NCBI RefSeq assembly: GCF_900109075.1
Contig: NZ_FNYS01000006.1
Span: 95,136 to 159,135 of the forward strand
Reading direction: 5' to 3'
Source: Myroides marinus
GTDB lineage: Bacteria > Bacteroidota > Bacteroidia > Flavobacteriales > Flavobacteriaceae
DNA length: 64,000 nucleotides
Of the stretch, positions 34,652 to 43,834 are shown piece by piece (the first letter of the stretch is position 1; every line of letters starts with the position of its first letter). Both the position numbers and the translations under genes were made by a program. The notes under the pieces are model-generated. The model saw nothing but the letters and a program-made list of their open reading frames with translations, made no database searches and was not told the DNA's origin.

Positions 34652-35071
34652 ATGATGAAAAAATTATATACAGCTAATGCAACTGCAACTGGCGGTCGTG
34701 AAGGACGTACCAAATCAGATGATGGGGTATTGGATTTTAAAATAGAGATCCCGAAAGAAATGGGAGGCAAAGGTGGTGCCTATACCAACCCGGAACAACT
34801 TTTTGCAGCAGGCTATGCAGCTTGCTTTGATAGTGCACTGAACCTTGTTGCCCGCAATCAGAAAATTAAACTCAAAGATACTTCAGTAACGGCGTCTGTC
34901 AGTATCGGTCAAAATAGTGAAGGTGGTTTTTCGCTAGCCGTTGATCTTGCCGTAAGCATCCCTGAAATAGAACGTGAAACCGCACAAAAATTACTTGAAA
35001 CCGCGCATCAAGTTTGTCCTTATTCCAATGCGACAAGGGGCAACATAGAAGTCAATTTAAATTTATTATAA
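34652..35071 (+). CDS. Ohr/OsmC-type organic hydroperoxide reductase
   Basis: 139 residues of the Ohr type. The two redox cysteines are in GYAACFDSALNLVA (about 59-72) and HQVCPYSNATRG near the end. The N-terminal ATATGGREGRTKSDDG is also typical. Ohr reduces organic hydroperoxides with lipoylated or dithiol partners. It is the first gene of the second TetR-controlled unit and lies 11 bases before the next gene. Start at 34652 or the ATG at 34655. Confidence 0.92.
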   Translation: MMKKLYTANATATGGREGRTKSDDGVLDFKIEIPKEMGGKGGAYTNPEQLFAAGYAACFDSALNLVARNQKIKLKDTSVTASVSIGQNSEGGFSLAVDLAVSIPEIERETAQKLLETAHQVCPYSNATRGNIEVNLNLL

Positions 35072-35082
35072 AACCTAAGAAA

Positions 35083-36078
35083 ATGAACAAAGCAATTTAT
35101 TTAAACAGTCGTCCAATTGGAAAACCAAAAGAATCGGATTTTAAATTTGTAAATGAAGACAAGCCTGAGATTACCAATGGCGAAATTCTTTTGAAAACAA
35201 AATTCGTTTCTGTTGATCCTTATTTAAGGGGAAGAATGAGCGACGCCAAGTCGTATGTGCAACCCTTCAAATTAAATGAACCAATTTCCTCTGGATGTAT
35301 AGCAGAAGTTATCGAGTCTAAAAACGATTCCTTTAAAAAAGGGGATTTTGTGTCTGGCTCTTTGGACTGGAAAGAATATCAAACTTCAAAAGGAGAGAAC
35401 CTATTAAAAGTAGATGAGAACAAAGCCCCGTTATCTGCCTATCTGGGCGTTTTGGGTATGACCGGATTAACGGCTTACTTCGGCTTAACTGAAATAGGAA
35501 AGCCCCAAAAAGGGGAAACAGTAGTGGTATCCGGCGCAGCTGGTGCTGTTGGTAGTATTGTTGGTCAAATCGCAAAAATATTAGGTTGCCGTGTTGTTGG
35601 CATAGCAGGTACAGATGAAAAAGTAGCAATGCTAAAATCAAAATTTGGGTTTGATGAGGCCATCAACTATAATACTGTTAAGGATATGACCAAGGCAATT
35701 GCAGATGCTTGTCCAAACGGAGTTGATGTTTATTTCGATAATGTGGGAGGCGATATATCCGATAGTGTACATGTCAACATTAATAGGTTGGGTAGAATTA
35801 TTGTTTGTGGAGCCATTTCGGCCTACAATGACACTTCTGCTCCAACAGGTCCGAGAGTTGAACATTTTTTGATTAGGAAAAGTGCGCTTATGCAAGGTTT
35901 TATTGTTGGAAATTATGCAGAGAAGTTTCCTGAAGGAATGCAACAATTATCAAAATGGTTAAAAGACGACAAACTTACTTATTCAGAAACTATTGTAGAA
36001 GGTTTTGATGCCATTCCGCAAGCGTTTATTGATCTTTTTGAAGGTAAAAACAAAGGAAAAATGATCGTAAAGATATAA
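35083..36078 (+). CDS. NADP-dependent MDR oxidoreductase (double-bond reductase type)
   Basis: 331 residues from the ATG at 35083. A zinc-free medium-chain dehydrogenase/reductase: VDPYLRGRMSDAKSY near the start, LGMTGLTAYFGLTEIGKPQK and the Rossmann motif VVSGAAGAVGSIVGQIAK. This is the curcumin/leukotriene B4 reductase-like subgroup that reduces activated carbon-carbon double bonds in enals and enones. The gene stands second in the TetR-controlled unit and so fits removal of reactive carbonyls. Confidence 0.9.
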   Translation: MNKAIYLNSRPIGKPKESDFKFVNEDKPEITNGEILLKTKFVSVDPYLRGRMSDAKSYVQPFKLNEPISSGCIAEVIESKNDSFKKGDFVSGSLDWKEYQTSKGENLLKVDENKAPLSAYLGVLGMTGLTAYFGLTEIGKPQKGETVVVSGAAGAVGSIVGQIAKILGCRVVGIAGTDEKVAMLKSKFGFDEAINYNTVKDMTKAIADACPNGVDVYFDNVGGDISDSVHVNINRLGRIIVCGAISAYNDTSAPTGPRVEHFLIRKSALMQGFIVGNYAEKFPEGMQQLSKWLKDDKLTYSETIVEGFDAIPQAFIDLFEGKNKGKMIVKI

Positions 36079-36104
36079 TTGCAATACCAATAATTATTTA
36101 AAAA

Positions 36105-37238
36105 ATGAAGTCAAATTATAATAAGATACTCTCTCCTTTTACTTTTCCCGTTTCCGGGATTAATATAACGAATAGAATCGTACTGGCTCCTATGACCACC
36201 TTTTCGGGTAATGATGATGGAACTACTACAGATGCCGAAGTGGCATACTACCGTGAACGCAATCAATCAGCCGGGCTATTGATTACCGCTTGCGCCTATG
36301 TAATTAAACATGGAAAAGGTTTTCATGGTCAGATAGGTGCCGATTCTGATGAATTAATTCCAAGCTTAAAAAGAATAGCTGATGCCTTAAAAGCGAACGG
36401 CAACAAAGCTGTACTTCAGTTATATCACGGGGGAAGGATGTCACCTCCCGAAGAACTCGTTGACGGACAATCATTAAGTGCCAGTGCTGTTGCCGCCGTG
36501 AGAGAAGGCGCTCAAGTTCCACGAGAAATGACTGCAACTGAAATAGAAGAAACAATTGTGGCTTTTGGTGAAGCTACACGCAGAGCAATTGAGGCTGGTT
36601 TCGATGGAGTTGAAATACATGGAGCAAACACTTATTTATTACAGCAATTCTTCTCCCCTCATTCTAATCGTAGAACAGACAAATGGGGTGGAGATTTGAT
36701 GAAGAGAATGACTTTCCCCCTTGCTGTAGTTGATGCTGTAATAGAATCGGCTGCACTTTCATCCAATCCATTTCTTGTTGGATACCGTCTTTCACCCGAA
36801 GAATTGGAAAATCCAGGTATCACAATGGAAGATACACTTCATTTGGTGGAAGCACTTTCCCTAAAACAATTAGACTATTTACACATTTCAGTGATGGATT
36901 TTTGGGCAGGTTCAATGCGTGATAAAAATGATACGGCACCTAGGGCCCAACTAATTGCAACCAAAGTGGGTCATAGCCTTCCTGTTATTGGTGTCGGAAG
37001 TCTTCACACGCCAGAAGAAGTAGAAAGAGTTCTTACGGGCAACATTCCATTGGTAGCCATGGCCAGAGAACTTTTAATGGAACCGCATTGGTTGACCAAA
37101 GTAAAGAACAATGCAGTGGACCAAATTAGAACGGAACTGGATGTAAATACTCAAGATTTATTAAAGATACCCACTCCTCTTTGGAGCGCACTTATTTCAA
37201 GAACAGGTTGGTTGCCTGTGAAAAATAACCAACACTAA
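36105..37238 (+). CDS. Old yellow enzyme-type flavin oxidoreductase
   Basis: 377 residues, a TIM barrel with FMN. Seen are the start NRIVLAPMTTFSGNDDGTTT, the active site VEIHGANTYLLQQFFSP (His and Asn that bind the substrate carbonyl) and the FMN phosphate region near the end (PVIGVGSLHTPEE and VAMARELLMEP). It should reduce enones, nitro compounds or quinones with NAD(P)H. It follows the MDR reductase by 26 bases in the same unit. Confidence 0.92.
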   Translation: MKSNYNKILSPFTFPVSGINITNRIVLAPMTTFSGNDDGTTTDAEVAYYRERNQSAGLLITACAYVIKHGKGFHGQIGADSDELIPSLKRIADALKANGNKAVLQLYHGGRMSPPEELVDGQSLSASAVAAVREGAQVPREMTATEIEETIVAFGEATRRAIEAGFDGVEIHGANTYLLQQFFSPHSNRRTDKWGGDLMKRMTFPLAVVDAVIESAALSSNPFLVGYRLSPEELENPGITMEDTLHLVEALSLKQLDYLHISVMDFWAGSMRDKNDTAPRAQLIATKVGHSLPVIGVGSLHTPEEVERVLTGNIPLVAMARELLMEPHWLTKVKNNAVDQIRTELDVNTQDLLKIPTPLWSALISRTGWLPVKNNQH

Positions 37239-37265
37239 TTATTTAATATTTAAAACAAAAGTCAA

Positions 37266-38426
37266 ATGAAAAATTTTCAATTTAAAAATCCAACAAAAAT
37301 ACTATTTGGCAAAGGTCAAATAGAGAATCTATCAAAAGAGATTCCCGAAAACGCAAAAATATTGTTGCTATACGGAGGCGGAAGCATCAAAAAAAACGGA
37401 ATCTACGATCAGGTTAAAAAAGCACTTTCGGCTTATGAAGTTGTGGAATTTGGAGGAATTCCTGCGAATCCAGAATATAGTATTTTATTAAAAGCCCTAC
37501 AAGTTATAAAAGAGGATGGCATTAATTTCTTACTGGCCGTTGGTGGAGGATCCGTTATCGATGGTACAAAATTTTTATCGGCAGCAGCCCTTTACAAAGG
37601 CGATAGCCCTTGGGATTTATTAACCGCGAATAAACCTACTACCGAGGGAATGCCCTTTGGAACGGTTTTAACCTTGCCTGCAACAGGTTCTGAAATGAAT
37701 TCTGGAGCGGTTATTACTAGAAAAGAAACTAAAGAGAAATTGGCCATGGGCGGACCAGGTCTCTTTCCGTTTTTTTCGATTCTTGATCCAGAAGTAGTGA
37801 AATCTATTCCCCAACGCCAGTTAGCCAATGGGATCACAGATGCCTACACACACGTTCTTGAGCAATATATGACCTATCCTACGGGTGCTTTGTTACAGGA
37901 TCGCTTTGCAGAAAGTATTTTACAAACCTTGGTTGAAGTGGCACCAGCCATTTTAAAAGATCCATCAGATTACGCCGCTGCATCAAACTTTATGTGGAGC
38001 TGTACGATGGCGCTGAACGGACTAATCCAACAAGGAGTTCCCGGCGACTGGGCTGTACATATGATGGGACACGAATTAACGGCGCTTTACGGCATTGATC
38101 ATGCAAGAACATTGGCTATTGTGGCTCCAAGCCATTACCGTTATAACTTTGATTCTAAAAAGGAAAAGCTCGCACAATATGCAGAACGTATCTGGAATGT
38201 TGTAGATGGAACAGTGGAGGAAAAAGCCAAGGCAGGAATTGAAAAAACTGAAGAATTTTTTCACTCTTTAGGAATCAAAACGAAACTTTCAGAATACACT
38301 GATGATTATTCAGAGACTGGAAGTATTGTCTCAAAACGTTTTACAGACCGTGGCTGGACCGGACTTGGAGAACACAAAACCCTTAGCCCTTCCGATGCGG
38401 AAAAAATAGTAGAAATGAGTTATTAA
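37266..38426 (+). CDS. Iron-containing alcohol dehydrogenase (YqhD-like)
   Basis: 386 residues. The NAD(P) motif is VGGGSVIDGTKF (about 93-104). Metal ligands are in DAYTHVLEQYM and in the two His stretches of VHMMGHELTALYGIDHARTL. The family reduces short aldehydes to alcohols; YqhD in E. coli detoxifies aldehydes from lipid peroxidation. That job fits the neighbouring Ohr and reductases. Confidence 0.92.
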   Translation: MKNFQFKNPTKILFGKGQIENLSKEIPENAKILLLYGGGSIKKNGIYDQVKKALSAYEVVEFGGIPANPEYSILLKALQVIKEDGINFLLAVGGGSVIDGTKFLSAAALYKGDSPWDLLTANKPTTEGMPFGTVLTLPATGSEMNSGAVITRKETKEKLAMGGPGLFPFFSILDPEVVKSIPQRQLANGITDAYTHVLEQYMTYPTGALLQDRFAESILQTLVEVAPAILKDPSDYAAASNFMWSCTMALNGLIQQGVPGDWAVHMMGHELTALYGIDHARTLAIVAPSHYRYNFDSKKEKLAQYAERIWNVVDGTVEEKAKAGIEKTEEFFHSLGIKTKLSEYTDDYSETGSIVSKRFTDRGWTGLGEHKTLSPSDAEKIVEMSY

Positions 38427-38444
38427 CATTTTAACCTAGAAAAA

Positions 38445-39428
38445 ATGAAAACAAGAACAATTGGAAAAAGCGACCTAAAAGTATTTCCCATAGGCCTAGG
38501 ATCCATGGGAATGTCGGAATTTTATGGGAAAACGGATGAAAAACAAAGTATTAAAACCTTGCACAAAGCATTAGACATTGGGGTGAATTTTATTGATACC
38601 GCCGATGTTTATGGAATAGGGGATAATGAAGAATTATTACGGAAAGCCTATAGCGATCGCTGGAACGATCTGGTACTAGCGACAAAGTTTGGCTTTGTAA
38701 GGGACAAGAACAACCCAGAAGTAAGGCAACTTAATGGTTCTCCCGAGTATGTAAAAAGCGCTTGTGAAGCAAGTTTAAAACGATTGGGCCGCGAGGCAAT
38801 CGATTTGTATTACCTACATCGTGTGGATCCTAATACGCCTATTGAGGAAACAGTTGGGGCAATGGCAGAACTGGTAAAAGAAGGAAAAGTTAGATATATC
38901 GGGCTTTCGGAAGTATCAGGCGATACGCTAAGACGTGCCCACAAAGTTCATCCTATTACTGCGGTACAAACCGAGTATTCCATCTGGTCACGTGATGTTG
39001 AGCAAACCACAATGTCCGTTATAGAAGAGTTGGGAATTTCATTAGTGCCCTACAGTCCTTTGGGTAGAGGTTTTCTATCAGGCACCATCAAGGACACTTC
39101 AGAATTATCCGAGAATGATTTCCGACATACAGTGCCTCGTTTCCAAAAAGAATTCTTTGAAAGCAACAAAACACTTTTAAGCCGAATTGAGCAGTTAGCT
39201 GACAAGAAGAACGTAACACCTGCACAATTGTCTTTAGCTTGGTTATTACACAAAGGAGAAAATATTATTCCTATTCCCGGTACCAAGCATGAGAAATACT
39301 TGATCGAAAACGCGAAAGCTGTTGACGTTGAACTTACCCAAGAAGAGATGCAGTATTTGGATGATACCTACAACACAGTGGCTGGAGAACGCTACAATGC
39401 TAATGGTATGAAATTTACAAATCTTTAA
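38445..39428 (+). CDS. Aldo/keto reductase
   Basis: 327 residues, a TIM barrel. The catalytic tetrad is visible: Asp and Tyr in FIDTADVYG, Lys in LVLATKFGFV and His in LYYLHRVDP. The NADPH phosphate site near the end reads IIPIPGTKHEKYLIEN. It should reduce aldehydes or ketones with NADPH. Fifth gene of the TetR-controlled unit, 18 bases after the alcohol dehydrogenase. Confidence 0.93.
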   Translation: MKTRTIGKSDLKVFPIGLGSMGMSEFYGKTDEKQSIKTLHKALDIGVNFIDTADVYGIGDNEELLRKAYSDRWNDLVLATKFGFVRDKNNPEVRQLNGSPEYVKSACEASLKRLGREAIDLYYLHRVDPNTPIEETVGAMAELVKEGKVRYIGLSEVSGDTLRRAHKVHPITAVQTEYSIWSRDVEQTTMSVIEELGISLVPYSPLGRGFLSGTIKDTSELSENDFRHTVPRFQKEFFESNKTLLSRIEQLADKKNVTPAQLSLAWLLHKGENIIPIPGTKHEKYLIENAKAVDVELTQEEMQYLDDTYNTVAGERYNANGMKFTNL

Positions 39429-39452
39429 TAAAAACTTTAAAAGTAGATAAAA

Positions 39453-40139
39453 ATGAAAATATTAATTGTGTTAACCTCTCATGCATTATTGGGAAATACT
39501 GGTGAGAAAACCGGATTTTGGATAGAAGAATTTGCAACGCCTTATTATTATTTAGTAGATAATGGTGCCAGCGTTACTTTGGCCTCACCTGATGGAGGTC
39601 AGCCTCCTATCGATCCTACCAGTGACAAACCGGAAAATCAGACAGAATCAACCAAACGGTTTAAAAATGATGAAGCATTACAAGAAAAACTAAGCAAAAC
39701 GCATAAACTTTCAGAAGTGTCTGAAAAGGATTATGATGCCGTATTCTATCCAGGTGGTCACGGGCCTTTATGGGATTTGGCAGAGAGTGAAGTTTCGGCA
39801 AGGTTGATAGAGCACTTTTATAATGCCGGTAAACCTGTTGCTTTTGTATGCCATGCTCCTGCAGCCTTGAAAAATGTAAAAAATGTTTCGGGTGAGCCAC
39901 TCGTGAAAGGAAAAAAAGTAACTGGATTTACAAATTCAGAGGAAAAACTGGTTGGTCTTACCGATGTTGTCCCTTTTCTTGTTGAAGACATGTTGAAGGA
40001 AAAAGGAGGTATATATAGCAAATCAAAAGATTTTGAGGCATATGCTTTGGAAGATGGATTGCTTATTACAGGACAAAACCCAGCGTCATCGCAAAAAGTT
40101 GCCGAACTCTTATTAAAACAATTAGAGGCTAAAAAATAG
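39453..40139 (+). CDS. DJ-1/PfpI superfamily protein (Hsp31-like)
   Basis: 228 residues, a type 1 glutamine amidotransferase-like fold. The reactive Cys is in AFVCHAPAALKNV (nucleophile elbow), preceded by VFYPGGHGPLWDL. The size and these motifs match the class that includes Hsp31-like glyoxalase III and other carbonyl-stress proteins. It is the last gene in the tight run; the next gene starts 118 bases later. Confidence 0.9.
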   Translation: MKILIVLTSHALLGNTGEKTGFWIEEFATPYYYLVDNGASVTLASPDGGQPPIDPTSDKPENQTESTKRFKNDEALQEKLSKTHKLSEVSEKDYDAVFYPGGHGPLWDLAESEVSARLIEHFYNAGKPVAFVCHAPAALKNVKNVSGEPLVKGKKVTGFTNSEEKLVGLTDVVPFLVEDMLKEKGGIYSKSKDFEAYALEDGLLITGQNPASSQKVAELLLKQLEAKK

Positions 40140-40257
40140 GTTATTCTGGTCATTCTCTGATAGTATTATCAGCAGTTTCTTCCTTCCTCTTCAGTAAAAA
40201 GGAAGGAAGATGACCGAGGATAAACACTGATTAACAATTTAAAAAGAATATTGATTT

Positions 40258-40545
40258 ATGATAAAAGTAGTGGCCAAGAATTTTGCTAAAGAAAATAAAA
40301 TAGACAAAATTTTAGAACTGGCAAAGGAATTAGTGGAAAAAACAGTGAAAGAAGAAGGGTGTATTAAGTATGAAATGTATCAAAATACCAAAGAGCCAAC
40401 GGAACTAATAATGTTAGAAGAATGGGAAACAGAAGAAGATTTAAACAATCACATGTCTTCTGAACATTTTAAAAGAATAGTTCCTCAAATGGCTGAGTAT
40501 TTAAGAAAAAAAGGAGAAATTAATATATACAAAAAAGTCATTTAG
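40258..40545 (+). CDS. ABM-domain monooxygenase (quinol monooxygenase-like)
   Basis: 95 residues, a ferredoxin-like fold dimer of the antibiotic biosynthesis monooxygenase family: EEGCIKYEMYQNTKEPTELI, then LEEWETEEDLNNHMSSEHFK. Relatives (YgiN type) oxidise quinols without a cofactor. The gene is behind the TetR-controlled unit and may be read from the same or a nearby promoter. A terminator overlaps its last codons. Confidence 0.9.
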   Translation: MIKVVAKNFAKENKIDKILELAKELVEKTVKEEGCIKYEMYQNTKEPTELIMLEEWETEEDLNNHMSSEHFKRIVPQMAEYLRKKGEINIYKKVI

Positions 40546-40553
40546 ACTTTTTA
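40532..40553 (+). terminator. Terminator at the end of the ABM gene
   Basis: AAAAAGTC, loop ATTTA, GACTTTTT; the stem includes the stop codon of the ABM gene. Confidence 0.65.
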
Positions 40554-40797
40554 TAGAATAAAAGTAAATAAATATTCCTAATGCTGCTGAAGGTAAATCA
40601 TCGGAAGGATATGAAATTTTGTCGATGAGTATGCAAGATTTTTAAAAACCCCATTACCCAAGCCCATAAATGTGGCTTTGTAGTCATCGACGCTGGAAAC
40701 TTAGAGATATAAAAATATAGCGTTAAAAATCTCTTCTTAATTTATACATATACAATGGTTTGACAATACCAAACTTTAAACTTTTTACTTAAACAAA

Positions 40798-41241
40798 ATG
40801 GAAAAATTTATTTGGATTATAATGGCATTTATTGCTGGTACATTTCTTCCGATACAGTCCGGCATGAATAACAAACTGGCTAAGACTGGCGGTAGTCCCA
40901 TCCATGCATCAATGATATCATTTGCTATCGGTCTTTTGGCATTAGTGATTTACATCCTCCTAACTTCTCAAGACATCTCATGGAGAGGTATAAGAGATGC
41001 GCCTATATATGCATGGTTGGGTGGATTATTGGGTGCTTTTTATGTCACGATCATTGTGCTTGCCTTTCCTAAAATCGGACCTGGATTAACTTTCGGATTA
41101 GTAGTTACTGGACAATTGTTAATATCCATGTTGATGGAGCACTTTCACATTATGGGAGCACAACATATACCAATCACTATAGGCAGAGTTACGGGTATGC
41201 TACTAATTATTGGGGGAGTAATAATTATGAAGAATTTTTGA
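40798..41241 (+). CDS. DMT family transporter (YdcZ-like)
   Basis: 147 residues with five hydrophobic segments, the first being FIWIIMAFIAGTFLPIQSGM. It matches the YdcZ/DUF606 group of small drug/metabolite transporters, which often act as pairs. No second partner is next to it here. The substrate is unknown. It stands 250 bases after the redox unit and may be a separate transcript. Confidence 0.85.
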   Translation: MEKFIWIIMAFIAGTFLPIQSGMNNKLAKTGGSPIHASMISFAIGLLALVIYILLTSQDISWRGIRDAPIYAWLGGLLGAFYVTIIVLAFPKIGPGLTFGLVVTGQLLISMLMEHFHIMGAQHIPITIGRVTGMLLIIGGVIIMKNF

Positions 41242-41542
41242 AAAAATTTGAACTACCATTTCTGTGCTTGGCATTTATAGAACTATGGCGCATTTCAAAG
41301 GCCACAAAAAGTAATATATTCCTTAAATTTATTCCAATGAAAGATACTTCAGAAAGTACAATTGTTCAAAATATTGAAAATCAGAGATCTTTTTTCTCTA
41401 CTCAGAAAACAAAAAAAAGCGGTTGTTACCACACCTATCTGGAGTGATTTGCTATTAAAATATGCGTCTTTTAAGTGTTTTAATTTAATAAGAAAAATTG
41501 TCTGAGTTACTGAAATACTAAAAAATATTTATAAATAATAAC

Positions 41543-42376
41543 ATGATCAAACTATCCAGAATTATAGCACCTCTCTTTTGTATCTTTTTATTTGCCAGTT
41601 GCGCTTCTAAAAAAACAGGAGACCTTTCTTATCTTAAAAGCTCTAAAGCTTTAGTGGAATCTTTTCCAAAACTAAATGTATACCAGCCCACAAAATCTAA
41701 AAACAACCCAGTTGTTATTTTCATTCACGGTGGTTATTGGGATCAAGGAAATAAAGATATTTACGGATTTCTGGGCCGCAATTTTGCTAAAAAAGATATT
41801 GTAACTGTTATCCCTAATTACACTTTAAGCCCTGATGGTAATTATGATACCATGGCAAAAGAGGTTGCCTCAGCTATTCAGTGGACTTATGATAATATTG
41901 AAAAATACGGTGGAAATTCCCATCAAATATTTTTAATGGGGCATTCAGCAGGCGGCCACTTGATTGCTCTGGTTGCTACAAATCCCAAATATTTAAAAAA
42001 CAGTGACCTGATTAAAGGCGTCATCCTTAATGATGCGGCTGGATTGGATATCTATTCCGAATTAAAAGAAAATCCTCCAACCACATTTCATCATTATAAT
42101 ACTACCTGGACAGCGGATGAAAACAACTGGAAAGATGCTTCGCCTATTTATTTTTTATCAGAAAAAACACCACCGTTCTATATATATGTGGGCAGCAAAA
42201 CCTTTTCCTCCATAATTTCTCAAAATAAAGACTTTGTCAAAAAATTGAATAAATATCAACCCACTGTAAAGATAAATTTTCTCCCCAAAAAACATATACC
42301 GATGATGAGCCAATACTTATTTCCGTGGAACAAGCATTACAAAGAGATTATTGAATTTATAGACCTTCATAAATAA
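41543..42376 (+). CDS. Lipoprotein alpha/beta hydrolase (carboxylesterase type)
   Basis: 277 residues. A lipobox LFASCASKK (Cys about 20) makes it a membrane-anchored lipoprotein. The oxyanion motif is FIHGGYWDQGN and the nucleophile elbow is GHSAGGHL (Ser). The catalytic Asp should be near YIYVGSKTFSS; the His is in PKKHIPMM. It belongs to the hormone-sensitive-lipase/BD-FAE-like esterases with an unknown ester substrate. Monocistronic. Confidence 0.88.
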   Translation: MIKLSRIIAPLFCIFLFASCASKKTGDLSYLKSSKALVESFPKLNVYQPTKSKNNPVVIFIHGGYWDQGNKDIYGFLGRNFAKKDIVTVIPNYTLSPDGNYDTMAKEVASAIQWTYDNIEKYGGNSHQIFLMGHSAGGHLIALVATNPKYLKNSDLIKGVILNDAAGLDIYSELKENPPTTFHHYNTTWTADENNWKDASPIYFLSEKTPPFYIYVGSKTFSSIISQNKDFVKKLNKYQPTVKINFLPKKHIPMMSQYLFPWNKHYKEIIEFIDLHK

Positions 42377-42684
42377 GGGAAAGTGTAAAATGATCAAAAA
42401 CCATTTCGATAAGCAATTTGAACTCAGATATTTTGAAATGAATGAATTTGGTGTGGCATCATAAAAACCGATCATAGAATTAATTGTCTTAAAATAAACA
42501 GTTGTAATATGTTTTATCTGTAGATTATTATCAACAAAAAAGTCGGAAGATGTTCTTCCGACCCTGATTAATAAATTACATTTATTATAATTTCTAAATA
42601 CTATTTTTTACAGTAAGCGCTGATCCAGAGTAGAAGATTTGTTTCTACTTTGTACATGTAATTATTGCCACTTTATGCCTTATC
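42377..42684. other. Gap between the esterase and the catalase-like gene
   Basis: About 310 AT-rich bases. It contains the minus-strand terminator at 42535-42562 and nothing else that I can identify. Confidence 0.45.
42535..42562 (-). terminator. Minus-strand terminator of the catalase-like gene
   Basis: GTCGGAAGA, loop TGT, TCTTCCGAC; on the minus strand the stem is followed by a T tract. It lies about 120 bases beyond the stop codon. Confidence 0.7.
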
Positions 42685-43824
42685 CTATAAATTATAAAAT
42701 TCCGGATCAAAGGCTTCATCTAAGTTTTTAGGCTCTGCTCTCTTTTTATGGTTTAGCTCATGTCTTAGTTTAGAAGCCGTTTGGTAAGCCCGTAATCTTG
42801 TACGTTGCAAATTACCAATTGGTTTATGCTCTTCCGTTGTATGAAATGGCGTAAATGAGAGGTTTTCCATAATAAGAAAATTTCCGTCTTCAGGCACCTC
42901 CTGTTGCGGAATATAAAGTTTAGCAACCGTTACAAACGGCGAATCTTCTTCTTTCCACTCCTCAGTAAGTTCTTCAACTGGCATTTTTTCCAGGTCGTTA
43001 CAAAGTTGAATCTGGATATCGAATTCAAAATCGTGCTTTGTAATTTCACCAATAATAGCCGGTCTGAAGGCTTGATCGATTTTCTGTGGATCAACCTCTG
43101 GTGTTATAATTTTACTTAAAAAATCAGCATTAGGATGTGCCCGCACTTTGGCAATATAATCTCCATGTCTTACCGCGCCCATACTCCAAAAATCATACAG
43201 AAAAGGGTTTTTTGGTTTAATATCCTGAAAGCCCAGAATTGCTTTCAATTCCTTTAAACTTTCTCTGCCGGGAAATGCTTTTCCCATTTCCGTTGCCCAC
43301 ATATAAGCGAATTCAGCTTTTCCAAAAACACCTTTTTCAAAATAATCATTCATCTTAAGAAAAAGTTTGCCGATGAAAGTATAATCTTCTGCCGAATTAC
43401 AAAAAAACACAGGATGGTTAATAAAATTGTAATCCATATTTGGTGCATCCTTTTCATCATCGGTCATTTTTTGACCCGGAACATCAAAAATTTTAATGGC
43501 TAATCCCTGTGCAAAACCTAATTTTTTATCAATCATTACTCGCGAGGAACCATTGGAAAAACGGATTGCCGCTTCATATTTTTTGGGCGTCGCATAAAAT
43601 CCCTGGGCATATTCCTTTGGTAAGTTATCAAGCACCGTAAATTCCGCCTTTAAAGCAGAATAGCCTTTCGCATGAGCATCGCGGGTGTTGTAAGTTAACT
43701 TATTTTTCTCTTTAGATTCATGAACATAGGCGGCGATATCAGCGGTGATTTCGTCAACTTGCTTATCAAATTCTGCAGGAATGTCTTCTACTACAGAAGC
43801 ATATTTAATAAATTCTCTTTTCAT
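42685..43824 (-). CDS. Catalase family (heme) protein
   Basis: 379 residues. The distal His is in TRDAHAKGYSALKAEFTV, the Asn in DYNFINHPVFFCN, and FSNGSSRVMIDKKLGFAQGL fits the catalase core. The protein is shorter than classical catalases and belongs to the catalase-like group that may act as a peroxidase or hydroperoxide-using enzyme. The C-terminal part is Glu/Lys-rich. The start is 10 bases after the stop of the Dyp-peroxidase remnant, so both belonged to one operon. Confidence 0.85.
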   Translation of the reverse strand: MKREFIKYASVVEDIPAEFDKQVDEITADIAAYVHESKEKNKLTYNTRDAHAKGYSALKAEFTVLDNLPKEYAQGFYATPKKYEAAIRFSNGSSRVMIDKKLGFAQGLAIKIFDVPGQKMTDDEKDAPNMDYNFINHPVFFCNSAEDYTFIGKLFLKMNDYFEKGVFGKAEFAYMWATEMGKAFPGRESLKELKAILGFQDIKPKNPFLYDFWSMGAVRHGDYIAKVRAHPNADFLSKIITPEVDPQKIDQAFRPAIIGEITKHDFEFDIQIQLCNDLEKMPVEELTEEWKEEDSPFVTVAKLYIPQQEVPEDGNFLIMENLSFTPFHTTEEHKPIGNLQRTRLRAYQTASKLRHELNHKKRAEPKNLDEAFDPEFYNL

Positions 43825-43834
43825 CTTTAATTTT

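Noticed and set aside
41238-41447. 69-residue ORF directly behind the DMT transporter
   Set aside because: It starts at a TTG overlapping the transporter stop, has no family-like features and a poor composition; probably chance in AT-rich sequence.
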